Made by a program: the position numbers and the translations under genes. Shown one piece after another: positions 1-6,579 of a stretch of 8,253 nucleotides of DNA (its first letter is position 1; the number at the start of each line of letters is the position of its first letter). The DNA is from an uncultured Lachnospiraceae bacterium (GTDB lineage: Bacteria > Bacillota_A > Clostridia > Lachnospirales > Lachnospiraceae), in contig CAMYVI010000108.1 of assembly GCA_947302185.1 (NCBI GenBank), positions 1-8,253 of the forward strand, read 5' to 3'. The notes beneath the pieces are model-generated. The model was given only the letters and a program-made list of their open reading frames with translations, was not told the origin of the DNA and made no database searches.

Positions 1-63
1 GACGATGCAGACTCAAAATCTGTTGCTCGCAAGGGCGTGTGGGTTCAAGTCCCACTGCCGGCA
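1..63 (+). tRNA. tRNA-Leu (anticodon CAA), 5' end cut off by the window
   Basis: This is the 3' part of a leucine tRNA reading UUG codons. The anticodon stem pairs 7-11 with 19-23 around the seven-base loop CTCAAAA (12-18), which gives anticodon CAA at 14-16. A long variable arm (24-38) forms a four-base-pair stem, GCTC with GGGC, around GCAA; this is the class II feature expected of tRNA-Leu. The T arm pairs 39-43 with 51-55 around the loop TTCAAGT. The 3' acceptor strand is TGCCGGC (56-62), with A63 as discriminator. The next bases are CGA, so CCA is not encoded and must be added by the nucleotidyltransferase. The acceptor 5' strand and most of the D arm lie outside the window. Confidence 0.95.
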
Positions 64-69
64 CGAATT

Positions 70-114
70 AAAATCCCGTTTTTGTTGAAGAAATCAGCAA
101 AAACGGGATTTTTT
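70..114 (+). terminator. Rho-independent terminator after tRNA-Leu, probably bidirectional
   Basis: A 14-15 bp perfect stem pairs 70/71-84 with 98-112 around a 13-nt loop. On the plus strand it ends in a run of six T (109-114), seven bases after the tRNA end. Read on the minus strand the same stem is followed by TTTTAATT, so it can also stop transcripts coming from the phosphatase gene that ends at 201. No other terminator is visible between the two genes. Confidence 0.9.
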
Positions 115-200
115 AATACCCACAAAGAGAAATGGCAGCAAAATTTCAGCAAACATATCAAAGCACAGTCTTCGCAGGCCTATTTTTTATATGCCTTATG

Positions 201-956
201 TTAAAAAGAGGCCTCTGCTTCCACCCACATCCGAAGCAGATCATCCTTCATGCTCTCCTCGCAGACAAGTATTTGATTCGGCTCCACCAGTCTGGCTCTC
301 TCACCGTCTTTTTCAAGCACAAGCATTCCGCACTCTTCTGCGAACAGCAGCCCGGCAGCATAATCCCATATATGCAGACGCGGTGACAGATAGGCTCCTC
401 CCCTGCCGATTCCCGCATAGCATATTCCGAGCTCCGCCGAACCCAGGATCCTCGCGCAGGCAGCATACTTTCGGATCACACCTTTGTCCCCTTTCCACCC
501 GTCTTCAATCAGAATGACCGAACGCTCAAGCGGCAGATGCCTCTGTCGCCTCACCCGTTCTCCGTTCAGAAAAGCACCTTCCCCCCTAGATGCCGAGAAC
601 ATTTCACCGGTCAGAGAATTATAGACAAATGATTCTCTCACCTCTCCGTCCGTCACGTAAGCCAGACACACTGCGCAAAACGGAATACCGTTCATGAAAT
701 TGTGTGTTCCGTCAATCGGATCTATGACAAAGTACTCTCCGGGAGCATCATAAAGATTCATTTTCTCCTCAGCAATGAACCGTGCATCCGGAAACTGATG
801 AGACAGCCTTTTGATCAGGAAATCCTGAATCTCCTTATCACGGTTCGTCACGAAGTCATTTGCACCCTTCTTCTCGATATTCAGACAGCCTGTGTCAGCC
901 ATCATATCGCCTGCTTCAAGGACAGCTGCTCTCATATACTCATAGTTTCCGTTCAT
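201..956 (-). CDS. Inositol monophosphatase family protein
   Basis: A 251-residue protein of the inositol monophosphatase / FBPase / CysQ superfamily, which are cytoplasmic Mg2+-dependent sugar-phosphate or nucleotide phosphatases. The metal-binding motifs are in order: EE at 63-64, the signature DPIDGTHNF at 79-87 (D79, D82), and WDYAAG at 197-202 (D198). An upstream K-G-x-N-D-F-V-T-N-x-D stretch at 30-40 is also typical. The usual GEE motif reads AEE here. The length matches the family norm of about 250-270. The start is supported by AGGAG nine bases upstream. It lies 76 nt downstream of lysA on the same strand with no terminator between, so it is probably co-transcribed. The substrate (inositol-1-phosphate, fructose-1,6-bisphosphate or phosphoadenosine phosphate) cannot be told from sequence, so I give no symbol. 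Confidence 0.92.
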   Translation of the reverse strand: MNGNYEYMRAAVLEAGDMMADTGCLNIEKKGANDFVTNRDKEIQDFLIKRLSHQFPDARFIAEEKMNLYDAPGEYFVIDPIDGTHNFMNGIPFCAVCLAYVTDGEVRESFVYNSLTGEMFSASRGEGAFLNGERVRRQRHLPLERSVILIEDGWKGDKGVIRKYAACARILGSAELGICYAGIGRGGAYLSPRLHIWDYAAGLLFAEECGMLVLEKDGERARLVEPNQILVCEESMKDDLLRMWVEAEASF

Positions 957-1032
957 GTTTTTCCGCTCCTTCTCTTTTTCAGTGATTCCTCACGAAACGA
1001 TTTCCTTTGAGCATGGAAAGGCTGTCCGGATA

Positions 1033-2322
1033 TCATGCCTTCCATTCAGCCTCATCTATCAATTTATCATAAATCGGAAGGTTACTGAATGTTGCGAAAT
1101 AATCAGCCGGCGTCTCCGCTCTTCTTATCATATCAAATGTTCCGTCTTCGCGTAAAAGAACTTCGGCGGAACGCAGCTTTCCGTTGTAATTATACCCCAT
1201 GGCAAAACCGTGTGCGCCTGTGTCATGAATATATATCAGATCCCCCATATCAATCTTCGGGAGCATTCTGTCGATTGCGAACTTATCATTGTTTTCACAG
1301 AGAGAACCGACGATATCATACATATTGGTCAGCGGAGCATCCTCCTTTCCCATGACGGTCACATGATGATAAGCACCGTACATGGCCGGACGCATGAGAT
1401 TCACCGCACATGCGTCTACTCCGATATATTCCTTCATGATATGTTTTTCATGGATAGCTCTTGTGACAAGTGCGCCGTAAGGACCGGTCACATAACGTCC
1501 CATTTCGGTATATATGGCGATGTCTCCCATACCTGCAGGTACAAGGACAGCCTCATAAGCTTTACGGACACCTTCTCCTATCGCCATAATGTCATTTTTT
1601 TCCTGACCCGGCTTATAAGGAATACCGACGCCTCCCGAAAGATTGATGAACGTTATATGGCATCCCGTCTCCTGCTGAAGTTCGACGGCAAGTTCAAAAA
1701 GAAGTTTTGCAAGCATCGGATAATAATCGTTCGTGACCGCATTACTGACAAGAAAGCTGTGGATGCCGAAGTTTTCCACTCCGTTCTCCTTTAAGATCTT
1801 GAAAGCGTCAAACAGCTGTGACGTCGTCATACCGTACTTGGCGTCTCCCGGGCTGTCCATGATACCGTTGCTTACCTTGAAGATTCCTCCCGGATTATAA
1901 CGGCAGCACATAGTCTTGGGGAACTTTCCTACAGCTTTGGCATAACTCTCAATCATAGTAAAATCGTCAAGATTTATGATTGCTTCCATATCCGTAGCAT
2001 ATACATATTCTTCGGGCGGCGTATCGTTTGATGAAAACATCGTCATATCGCCGGTATTTCCGATCGCTTTTGCCATCATAAGCTCCGTGAGCGATGAGCA
2101 GTCGCATCCGCAGCCTTCTTCTTTCAGAATCTGCAGAATAGCCGGATTAGGCTCAGCCTTAACGGCAAAATACTCACGAAATCCCGGGTTCCATGAAAAG
2201 GCTTTATATATGTCACGTATATTCTCGCGGAGCCCTTTTTCATCATAAATATGGAACGGAGTAGGAATCCGGGATGCAATCTCTTCAAGCTTCTCGCGTG
2301 TGACGAACGGTCTCTTCTTCAT
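1033..2322 (-). CDS. lysA: Diaminopimelate decarboxylase (clostridial-type)
   Basis: A 429-residue PLP-dependent fold-type III decarboxylase that converts meso-diaminopimelate to L-lysine, the last step of lysine synthesis. The N-terminal alanine-racemase-like barrel carries the PLP lysine in FAVKAEPNP (K55), H188 in GIHSF, and the glycine-rich phosphate loop LSGGVG (228-233). E273-M-G-R276 stands where most LysA proteins have EPGR. The C-terminal domain has SLCENND (340-346; C342 donated across the dimer) and HDTGAHGF (366-373). I chose ATG at 2322 because AAGGAG lies seven bases upstream and family members I recall begin MKK. An in-frame ATG at 2400 would add 26 residues of basic, unconserved-looking sequence that I read as 5' leader. 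The EMGR and GAHG variants fit a clostridial branch, so a related decarboxylase specificity is possible though less likely. Confidence 0.93.
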   Translation of the reverse strand: MKKRPFVTREKLEEIASRIPTPFHIYDEKGLRENIRDIYKAFSWNPGFREYFAVKAEPNPAILQILKEEGCGCDCSSLTELMMAKAIGNTGDMTMFSSNDTPPEEYVYATDMEAIINLDDFTMIESYAKAVGKFPKTMCCRYNPGGIFKVSNGIMDSPGDAKYGMTTSQLFDAFKILKENGVENFGIHSFLVSNAVTNDYYPMLAKLLFELAVELQQETGCHITFINLSGGVGIPYKPGQEKNDIMAIGEGVRKAYEAVLVPAGMGDIAIYTEMGRYVTGPYGALVTRAIHEKHIMKEYIGVDACAVNLMRPAMYGAYHHVTVMGKEDAPLTNMYDIVGSLCENNDKFAIDRMLPKIDMGDLIYIHDTGAHGFAMGYNYNGKLRSAEVLLREDGTFDMIRRAETPADYFATFSNLPIYDKLIDEAEWKA

Positions 2323-2329
2323 AATAATT

Positions 2330-2390
2330 CTCCTTCGGGAGCAGTAAAAGCTCTCCACTCGACGTACAGATCCTTTTGTCCTTCCTGTAC
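2330..2390 (-). promoter_or_regulatory. Structured leader of lysA, with the ribosome binding site in a hairpin
   Basis: In the lysA mRNA leader the Shine-Dalgarno bases GGAG pair with CTCC across a CGAA loop (plus-strand 2330-2341). The same CTCC can instead pair with an upstream GGAGAGC stretch (2337-2342 with 2350-2356; four pairs, a bulged A, two more pairs), which would free the ribosome site. Further upstream, GTACAG and CTGTAC (2364-2369 with 2385-2390) form a third stem. The pairings are seen directly in the sequence. A switching role is inferred, and the stems are short. Confidence 0.4.
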
Positions 2391-2428
2391 TCTGTGTCAT
2401 TGTTACTTCAGTTACATAATTATCCGTA

Positions 2429-2456
2429 ATTATAACACATGAAGAGGTATATGCAA
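2429..2456 (-). promoter_or_regulatory. lysA promoter (sigma-A, extended -10)
   Basis: On the minus strand a perfect TATAAT (plus 2429-2434) is preceded by TGT, an extended -10. A weak TTGCAT -35 (2451-2456) lies 16 bp upstream. The predicted start of transcription is near 2422, giving a leader of about 100 nt before the ATG at 2322. The poor -35 is consistent with dependence on the extended -10 or on an activator bound at the adjacent repeats. Confidence 0.75.
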
Positions 2457-2458
2457 GG

Positions 2459-2505
2459 CATGAATCAAGAACGTCTTATTCATGAATCAAGAACGTCTCA
2501 TTCAT
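2459..2505. repeat. Two tandem 22-bp palindromic repeats upstream of the lysA promoter
   Basis: The units at 2459-2480 and 2481-2502 are identical at 21 of 22 positions, and a partial third copy (CAT) follows. Each unit has ATGAAT on the left and is closed by the ATTCAT of the next, so two overlapping 24-bp inverted repeats form (2460-2483 and 2482-2505), with ATTCATGAAT, a perfect palindrome, in the middle. The array starts three bases upstream of the lysA -35, about -37 to -83 from the predicted start, and the 22-bp period is close to two helical turns. It looks like a protein-binding array. Confidence 0.7.
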
Positions 2506-2543
2506 CACGGTCCGACTTTAGATATCTCTGCGTCGGAAACCTC

Positions 2544-2586
2544 AAAAAGAAAGGATCCGGGCTGTTTTGCAGTCCGGACCCTTTTT
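2544..2586 (-). terminator. Rho-independent terminator of pyk
   Basis: Twelve paired positions (2553-2564 with 2570-2581; one mismatch, one G-U) form a GC-rich stem around a five-base loop. On the minus strand it is followed by TTTCTTTTT, about 65 nt past the pyk stop codon. On the plus strand there is also a T5 run, but no plus-strand gene lies upstream. It separates pyk from lysA. Confidence 0.9.
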
Positions 2587-2650
2587 CACTTTTAGCATCC
2601 AACTCACGGCAAAAGTGCTGAGAATAATTCCGCTGAAGATGTTACATCAT

Positions 2651-4087
2651 TTATTCTACCGGTACGACCATCATCATGTTGGTGACACTGCCGTTTGAAT
2701 CCTGAACATCGAAAATCGGATCGCCAGCTGTTATAACAACGATGTCTCCTTCTTTAAGATATCCTTTTTCTTTTACGATCTGAATGGAATGATCTATCAG
2801 AAGATACTGATTCCGTTCTTTCTTTCCTGCAAAAGGTACTACTCCCCAGTACATCTGCATCCTGCGTACCATGGGCCAGCTCGGAGATACCGCATAAATC
2901 GGAATACTGGGTCTGAAATTCGACATCAGTCTCGCAGTCTTTCCCGAAACTGTCGGAATAAGTATTGCTGCCGCCCCCACATTCTTTGCTGTTCGAACAG
3001 CCGCATAGCATACTGAACTGGAAACTGTAGCATGCTGCTCCATACTGCGGTGTGAAGTGAACTGAGCTTCGTTCATATACTTTTCAGTGTTCTTGGCAAT
3101 CTCTGCCATGAGCGTCACTGCTTCCACCGGATACTTTCCTACTGCCGTTTCGCCTGAAAGCATGACCGCGTCGGTACCGTCATAGATAGCATTCGCAACG
3201 TCGGCGACTTCGGCACGTGTCGGACGCGGATTTCTGATCATGGAATCAAGCATCTGTGTAGCAGTGATGACGGGCTTATAAGCCTTATTGCATTTGCTGA
3301 TTATCTCTTTCTGAATGTGCGGTACAAGATGCGCCGGCACCTCAACACCGAGATCTCCGCGGGCGACCATGATACCGTCGGATGCCTCGATAATCTCATC
3401 TATGTTGTCAATGGCCTCAGAGCACTCGATTTTGGAGAAGACAGGAATCGTGCTTCCATGCTTTTTCAGAAGTTTTTTGATCTGATTAACGCCTGCGGCG
3501 TCGCGGATAAAAGATGCGGCAATAACATCAAATCCCTGACCGATGCCCCATACAATATCATCGATATCTTTATCCGTGATAGCCGGGAGCTGTGTCTTGA
3601 CTCCGGGTACATTGCAGCCCTTACGCTCGGAAAGCTCTCCGCCGTTAATGATCTCACAGATGATATCTTCCCCCGCGATTTCCTTTACACGAAGCTCCAT
3701 AAGGCCGTCATCGATAAGAATCATGTCTCCCGGCTTTACATCCTCATAAAGCTTTTTATATGTGATAGATACCTTTTGAGCGGTTCCTTCGATTTCCTCA
3801 GTCGTCAGTATTATTTCCTTACCGGCTTCGAGTAATACCTTCTTGTGGTCAACAAGGAGGCCGGTACGGATTTCCGGTCCCTTCGTGTCGAGAAGCATCG
3901 CGATCGGTTTGCCTGTAAGCTCCCTGGCTTTCCTTACAGATTCCATGCGTTCAGCCTGTTCTTCATGCGTCCCGTGAGAAAAGTTAAAGCGGGCTACATC
4001 CATTCCAGCTTCAATCATTCTGGAGAGCAGATCGATATCGTTTTCCTGCGGACCCATAGTGCATATTATTTTTGTTTTCTTCATCAT
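2651..4087 (-). CDS. pyk: Pyruvate kinase
   Basis: A 478-residue cytoplasmic pyruvate kinase that makes ATP and pyruvate from phosphoenolpyruvate and ADP, the last step of glycolysis. Visible motifs in order: ARFNFSHG (R33, N35, S37), LLDTKGPEIRTG (66-76), a B domain at roughly 76-170, the active-site signature FSKIECSEAIDNIDEI (217-232; K219, E221), MVARGDLG (240-247; D245), ITATQML (274-280) and SGETAVGKYP (311-320). The C-terminal domain from about 345 holds IPTVSGKTARLMSNFRPSIP (377-396). It is the short form and lacks the extra phosphohistidine-type domain found at the C-terminus of Bacillus pyruvate kinases. The start has two adjacent ATGs (4087 and 4084) with AGGGAG six bases before the first, so either may be used. 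It follows the rhomboid-like gene by 120 nt, where I see no clear terminator and only a weak -10-like TAAAAT, so both read-through and a private promoter are possible. Confidence 0.97.
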   Translation of the reverse strand: MMKKTKIICTMGPQENDIDLLSRMIEAGMDVARFNFSHGTHEEQAERMESVRKARELTGKPIAMLLDTKGPEIRTGLLVDHKKVLLEAGKEIILTTEEIEGTAQKVSITYKKLYEDVKPGDMILIDDGLMELRVKEIAGEDIICEIINGGELSERKGCNVPGVKTQLPAITDKDIDDIVWGIGQGFDVIAASFIRDAAGVNQIKKLLKKHGSTIPVFSKIECSEAIDNIDEIIEASDGIMVARGDLGVEVPAHLVPHIQKEIISKCNKAYKPVITATQMLDSMIRNPRPTRAEVADVANAIYDGTDAVMLSGETAVGKYPVEAVTLMAEIAKNTEKYMNEAQFTSHRSMEQHATVSSSVCYAAVRTAKNVGAAAILIPTVSGKTARLMSNFRPSIPIYAVSPSWPMVRRMQMYWGVVPFAGKKERNQYLLIDHSIQIVKEKGYLKEGDIVVITAGDPIFDVQDSNGSVTNMMMVVPVE

Positions 4088-4207
4088 AAATATCTCCCTT
4101 TCATGAGTATTTTAAGACCGAAACACTATTACACAAATCTTACATTGGCGGGGCAGGCTTTTCCATAGTCAATTCTACAGTATTTTTACATATTATCGGT
4201 CACTTTG

Positions 4208-5248
4208 TCAGTTGTTCATTCCCGCATGGTCATTTATTACATGTATATGAGTAAACAGATGTTCCATACAGTATTCGTGATTGCCCTGACATTTTGTGCA
4301 GAATCTGAACTCCAGATCCGGATCGTCAAGTTCTGTACGGCCGCAAATTTCACATCTGTGTCTGGGTGCATTCATTCCGGGCTTTGCATTAAATATTCCG
4401 CCGCCTGCACTCTGGCCGTTCGGTGCTGCGCCTGTATTTCTTCCGCCGGACTGATCTGCGTTTCTGTTCTCGTTTCTCACACGACGAACATTATCGGAAA
4501 ACTGCTTTCTGCCGGCATTCATCTGCCTGTCAAAATCACGTCTTCTTTTCCTGTTCTGCGGAGAATAGTGACTGAAGTCTCTTGTGCTGAAGAAAAAGAT
4601 GAAGAAATTCATCATGGAAGCTATGAACGCTATGATAGGTACCCAATAATAAACATTTCCCTGAAGGACCAGTCTGAAATACTGTCCGCACTCGTACACC
4701 ATCAGAGCAAAGTATAACACTCCGAGCCATTTGACTTTAATCGGAATGATAAAGTAGAGATACACCTGAGCATCGGGAAATGTCGCGGCAAAAGCCAGGA
4801 ACATCGACATCACAACATAATATGTGGTAAAAAAGCTTCCGACCATGACAGGCCCGCCGGCAATCGCAGAGAACAGAAAGTAACTCAAGAAAGCCGCAAT
4901 AAGTGTAAAGAGCATTCCTCCGAAAATATAAACGTTGTAGCGGAATGTTCCCCATGTTCTCTCCAGAGTATTCCCTATTGAAAAATAGAAGAACAGCATG
5001 ATGAACGTAAAGAAAATGCCGAATCCTCTGGTCGACATGGTGTAAGGAGGAATTACTATCCAGGTTATAATGCGCCATACCTGGCCTCTGAGAATATAGC
5101 CGGGTTCGAGCTGCATATATGCCGCCGCATCGGGATTGATCATCTGAAGTACATAACCGATCACATAGCATCCGATCAGTACCAGCGTCAGATTGGGAAT
5201 CGCCCACTTCCCGAATTTTCGTTCCATATTATTTAATAGATTGTTCAT
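4208..5248 (-). CDS. Rhomboid-fold integral membrane protein with C-terminal zinc ribbon, likely protease-inactive
   Basis: A 346-residue protein with about six membrane segments in the first 221 residues (roughly 18-38, 76-94, 105-130, 133-155, 160-182, 201-221). It resembles rhomboid/Derlin proteins: a GQVWRIITW stretch (55-63) after the first segment and FPDAQVYLYFIIPIKVKWLG (157-176) are typical. The GxSG serine motif is absent and there is no histidine anywhere before residue 227, so the Ser-His dyad cannot form. A basic, disordered-looking linker (about 222-295, RKRRR at 233-237) leads to a cluster CEIC (299-302), CTKC (317-320) and H324/C327/H330/H334/H336 that looks like a zinc ribbon. 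The cellular role is unknown; substrate binding, membrane scaffolding or chaperoning is inferred from pseudo-rhomboids. The start at 5248 has only a distant AAAGG (14 nt away); ATG 5227 has no better site. Confidence 0.8.
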   Translation of the reverse strand: MNNLLNNMERKFGKWAIPNLTLVLIGCYVIGYVLQMINPDAAAYMQLEPGYILRGQVWRIITWIVIPPYTMSTRGFGIFFTFIMLFFYFSIGNTLERTWGTFRYNVYIFGGMLFTLIAAFLSYFLFSAIAGGPVMVGSFFTTYYVVMSMFLAFAATFPDAQVYLYFIIPIKVKWLGVLYFALMVYECGQYFRLVLQGNVYYWVPIIAFIASMMNFFIFFFSTRDFSHYSPQNRKRRRDFDRQMNAGRKQFSDNVRRVRNENRNADQSGGRNTGAAPNGQSAGGGIFNAKPGMNAPRHRCEICGRTELDDPDLEFRFCTKCQGNHEYCMEHLFTHIHVINDHAGMNN

Positions 5249-5289
5249 AGAGTATCATCTGACCTTTCTTTTCTGTTTTTTCCGGTTCT

Positions 5290-5311
5290 CAAGACCGTCC
5301 CGGCGATCTTG
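5290..5311 (-). promoter_or_regulatory. Hairpin in the leader of the rhomboid-like gene
   Basis: In the predicted transcript CAAGATCG pairs with CGGTCTTG (eight pairs, one G-U) around the six-base loop CCGGGA. It sits about 40-60 nt before the start codon inside a leader of about 100 nt. It has no U-run, so it is not a terminator. A weaker GCGT/ACGC pairing lies just 5' of it (plus 5314-5317 with 5337-5340). I do not recognise a known riboswitch class. Confidence 0.45.
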
Positions 5312-5356
5312 CAGCGTCTCTCAGGGTGCAAATAGAACGCATGAATTATGTAGTCA

Positions 5357-5384
5357 ATTATATTTATTTGTAGAAATTTGTCAA
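5357..5384 (-). promoter_or_regulatory. Consensus sigma-A promoter of the rhomboid-like gene
   Basis: On the minus strand TTGACA (plus 5379-5384) and TATAAT (plus 5357-5362) are both perfect and separated by 16 bp. Transcription should start near 5350, leaving about 100 nt of untranslated leader before the ATG at 5248. It may also feed pyk, because no terminator is evident after the rhomboid-like gene. Confidence 0.88.
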
Positions 5385-5433
5385 CTTCACCGTTCCGAAC
5401 TTCCGCTGAGGGTCCTTATGTATATCGAATTTC

Positions 5434-5462
5434 TTGCCAGGTTTTTATGTTCCTGATATTAT
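5434..5462 (+). promoter_or_regulatory. aroC promoter
   Basis: TTGCCA (5434-5439) and TATTAT (5457-5462) each match the sigma-A consensus at five of six bases with ideal 17-bp spacing, and TG precedes the -10 by one base (extended -10). The predicted start is near 5469, giving a leader of about 40 nt. It diverges from the rhomboid-like promoter, with 49 bp between the two -35 boxes. A 9-bp palindrome, GTTCCGAAC (5392-5400), lies between them. Confidence 0.75.
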
Positions 5463-5509
5463 GATTAAGACACAGGAAGTCGATTACCACAAGGAAAGAA
5501 GGTATCTTC

Positions 5510-6553
5510 ATGGCAGGATCCTCATTTGGAACAATTTTCAGAATCACTACCTGGGGAGAATCCCACGGCAAGGCAATCGGAGTCGTAATTGACGGATGCC
5601 CCGCAGGTCTTCCGCTCTGCGAGGAAGACATCGATGTTTACACAAGAAGACGCCGCCCGGACGGAAGCGCCATGTCAACCAAACGCAGGGAATCAGACAA
5701 AGCGGAAATTCTTTCAGGCGTCTTTGAGGGCAGGACTACTGGAGCCCCGATTTCGCTTATGATCCGAAATGAAGATCAGCGGTCTCACGACTACTCGCAG
5801 ATAGCGGAAGCCTACAGACCCGGTCACGCCGATTTCGGATTCGACGTCAAATACGGGTTCCGGGATTACCGGGGGGGCGGCCGTTCCTCGGCCAGAGAGA
5901 CTGCAGGACGCGTCGCAGCAGGAGCTGTAGCTCAAAAGCTTCTGAAAGAAATGGGAATCGACTGCAGGGCGCATCTGTCCGCCGTCGGGGACATCCCCGC
6001 AACAAAAGCAGCTGCCATGGAGGAGTTGGTGACACAATGCCGAAATGAAAAGGATTCTATCGGCAGCACTGTGACCTGTACCGTGAAAGGAGTACCGGCA
6101 GGTCTCGGTGACCCTGTATTCGAGAAACTTGATGCCAATCTGGCAAAAGCCATGTTTTCGATCGGTGCCGTGAAAGGTCTGGATATAGGAGACGGCCACC
6201 GGGCAGCGGCAGCAAAGGGAAGTGATAATAACGATCCGTTCTATATGACCGGTGACAAGATCATTACAGGGACTAATCATGCAGGAGGAATCCTCGGAGG
6301 CATCTCTGACGGAGCCGACATTAAGCTGACCGTCTATTTTAAGCCGACCCCGTCAATAGCCCTGAGGCAGCACACGGTCAACAGATCCCATGAGGAAGTC
6401 GATATAGAAATAAAAGGCCGCCATGATCCGGTCATCGGTGCCCGGGCAGCCGTTGTTGTAGAGTGTATGACAGCACTTGTTCTTGTCGATGCACTGCTTC
6501 TCAATATGTCATCGAAAATCGACAGGATCATAGACTTTTACAGAAATGACTGA
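5510..6553 (+). CDS. aroC: Chorismate synthase
   Basis: A 347-residue FMN-dependent chorismate synthase. It removes phosphate from 5-enolpyruvylshikimate-3-phosphate to give chorismate, the branch point for aromatic amino acids and folate. Family signatures are intact: TTWGESHGKAIG (13-24, H19), the arginine-rich TRRRRPDG (45-52), YRPGHAD (102-108, H106), YGFRDYRGGGRSSARET (115-131) and GRHDPVIGARA (303-313). GSDNND (237-242) and TNHAGGILGG (255-264) complete the FMN and substrate pocket. It is a little shorter than the usual 355-390, with no motif missing. The start has a strong AAGAAGG seven bases upstream. It is a single gene with its own promoter, divergent from the rhomboid-like gene and convergent with mntP; no other shikimate gene is in the window. 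Confidence 0.97.
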   Translation: MAGSSFGTIFRITTWGESHGKAIGVVIDGCPAGLPLCEEDIDVYTRRRRPDGSAMSTKRRESDKAEILSGVFEGRTTGAPISLMIRNEDQRSHDYSQIAEAYRPGHADFGFDVKYGFRDYRGGGRSSARETAGRVAAGAVAQKLLKEMGIDCRAHLSAVGDIPATKAAAMEELVTQCRNEKDSIGSTVTCTVKGVPAGLGDPVFEKLDANLAKAMFSIGAVKGLDIGDGHRAAAAKGSDNNDPFYMTGDKIITGTNHAGGILGGISDGADIKLTVYFKPTPSIALRQHTVNRSHEEVDIEIKGRHDPVIGARAAVVVECMTALVLVDALLLNMSSKIDRIIDFYRND

Positions 6554-6579
6554 AATAGAAGCGAATAGGTCTGTTTCAG
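6550..6579. terminator. Stem-loop spanning the stop codons of aroC and mntP, possible weak bidirectional terminator
   Basis: Positions 6550-6559 pair with 6570-6579 (ten pairs, one G-T) around a ten-base loop. The aroC stop (6551-6553) is in one arm and the mntP stop (complement of 6576-6578) is in the other. Neither side has a good T-run, so termination would be weak or use another mechanism. Confidence 0.4.

Noticed and set aside
115..200. Extra gene or second terminator between the tRNA terminator and the phosphatase stop
   Set aside because: Only short frames without ribosome sites are present, and the AGGCCT repeats there do not form a stem followed by a T-run.
2323..2400. 26-residue N-terminal extension of LysA from ATG 2400
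   Set aside because: The sequence before ATG 2400 has only a weak GAAG-like site, while ATG 2322 has AAGGAG at ideal spacing and the family begins at this point. The stretch is treated as leader.
3317..3835. Long open frames antisense to pyk, and similar ones antisense to lysA and inside aroC
   Set aside because: They lie over well-supported conserved genes, lack ribosome binding sites and encode no recognisable domain; they are by-products of codon use.
4088..4207. Promoter for pyk in the gap after the rhomboid-like gene
   Set aside because: There is a TTGACT at plus 4167-4172 and a TAAAAT at plus 4109-4114, but no pair with acceptable spacing and two good boxes, so no feature is claimed.
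5871..5877. Run of seven G inside aroC, a possible slippage or phase-variation site
   Set aside because: It encodes the conserved YRGGGR motif in the correct frame. The run is explained by glycine codons, and a single G7 is too short to argue for phase variation.
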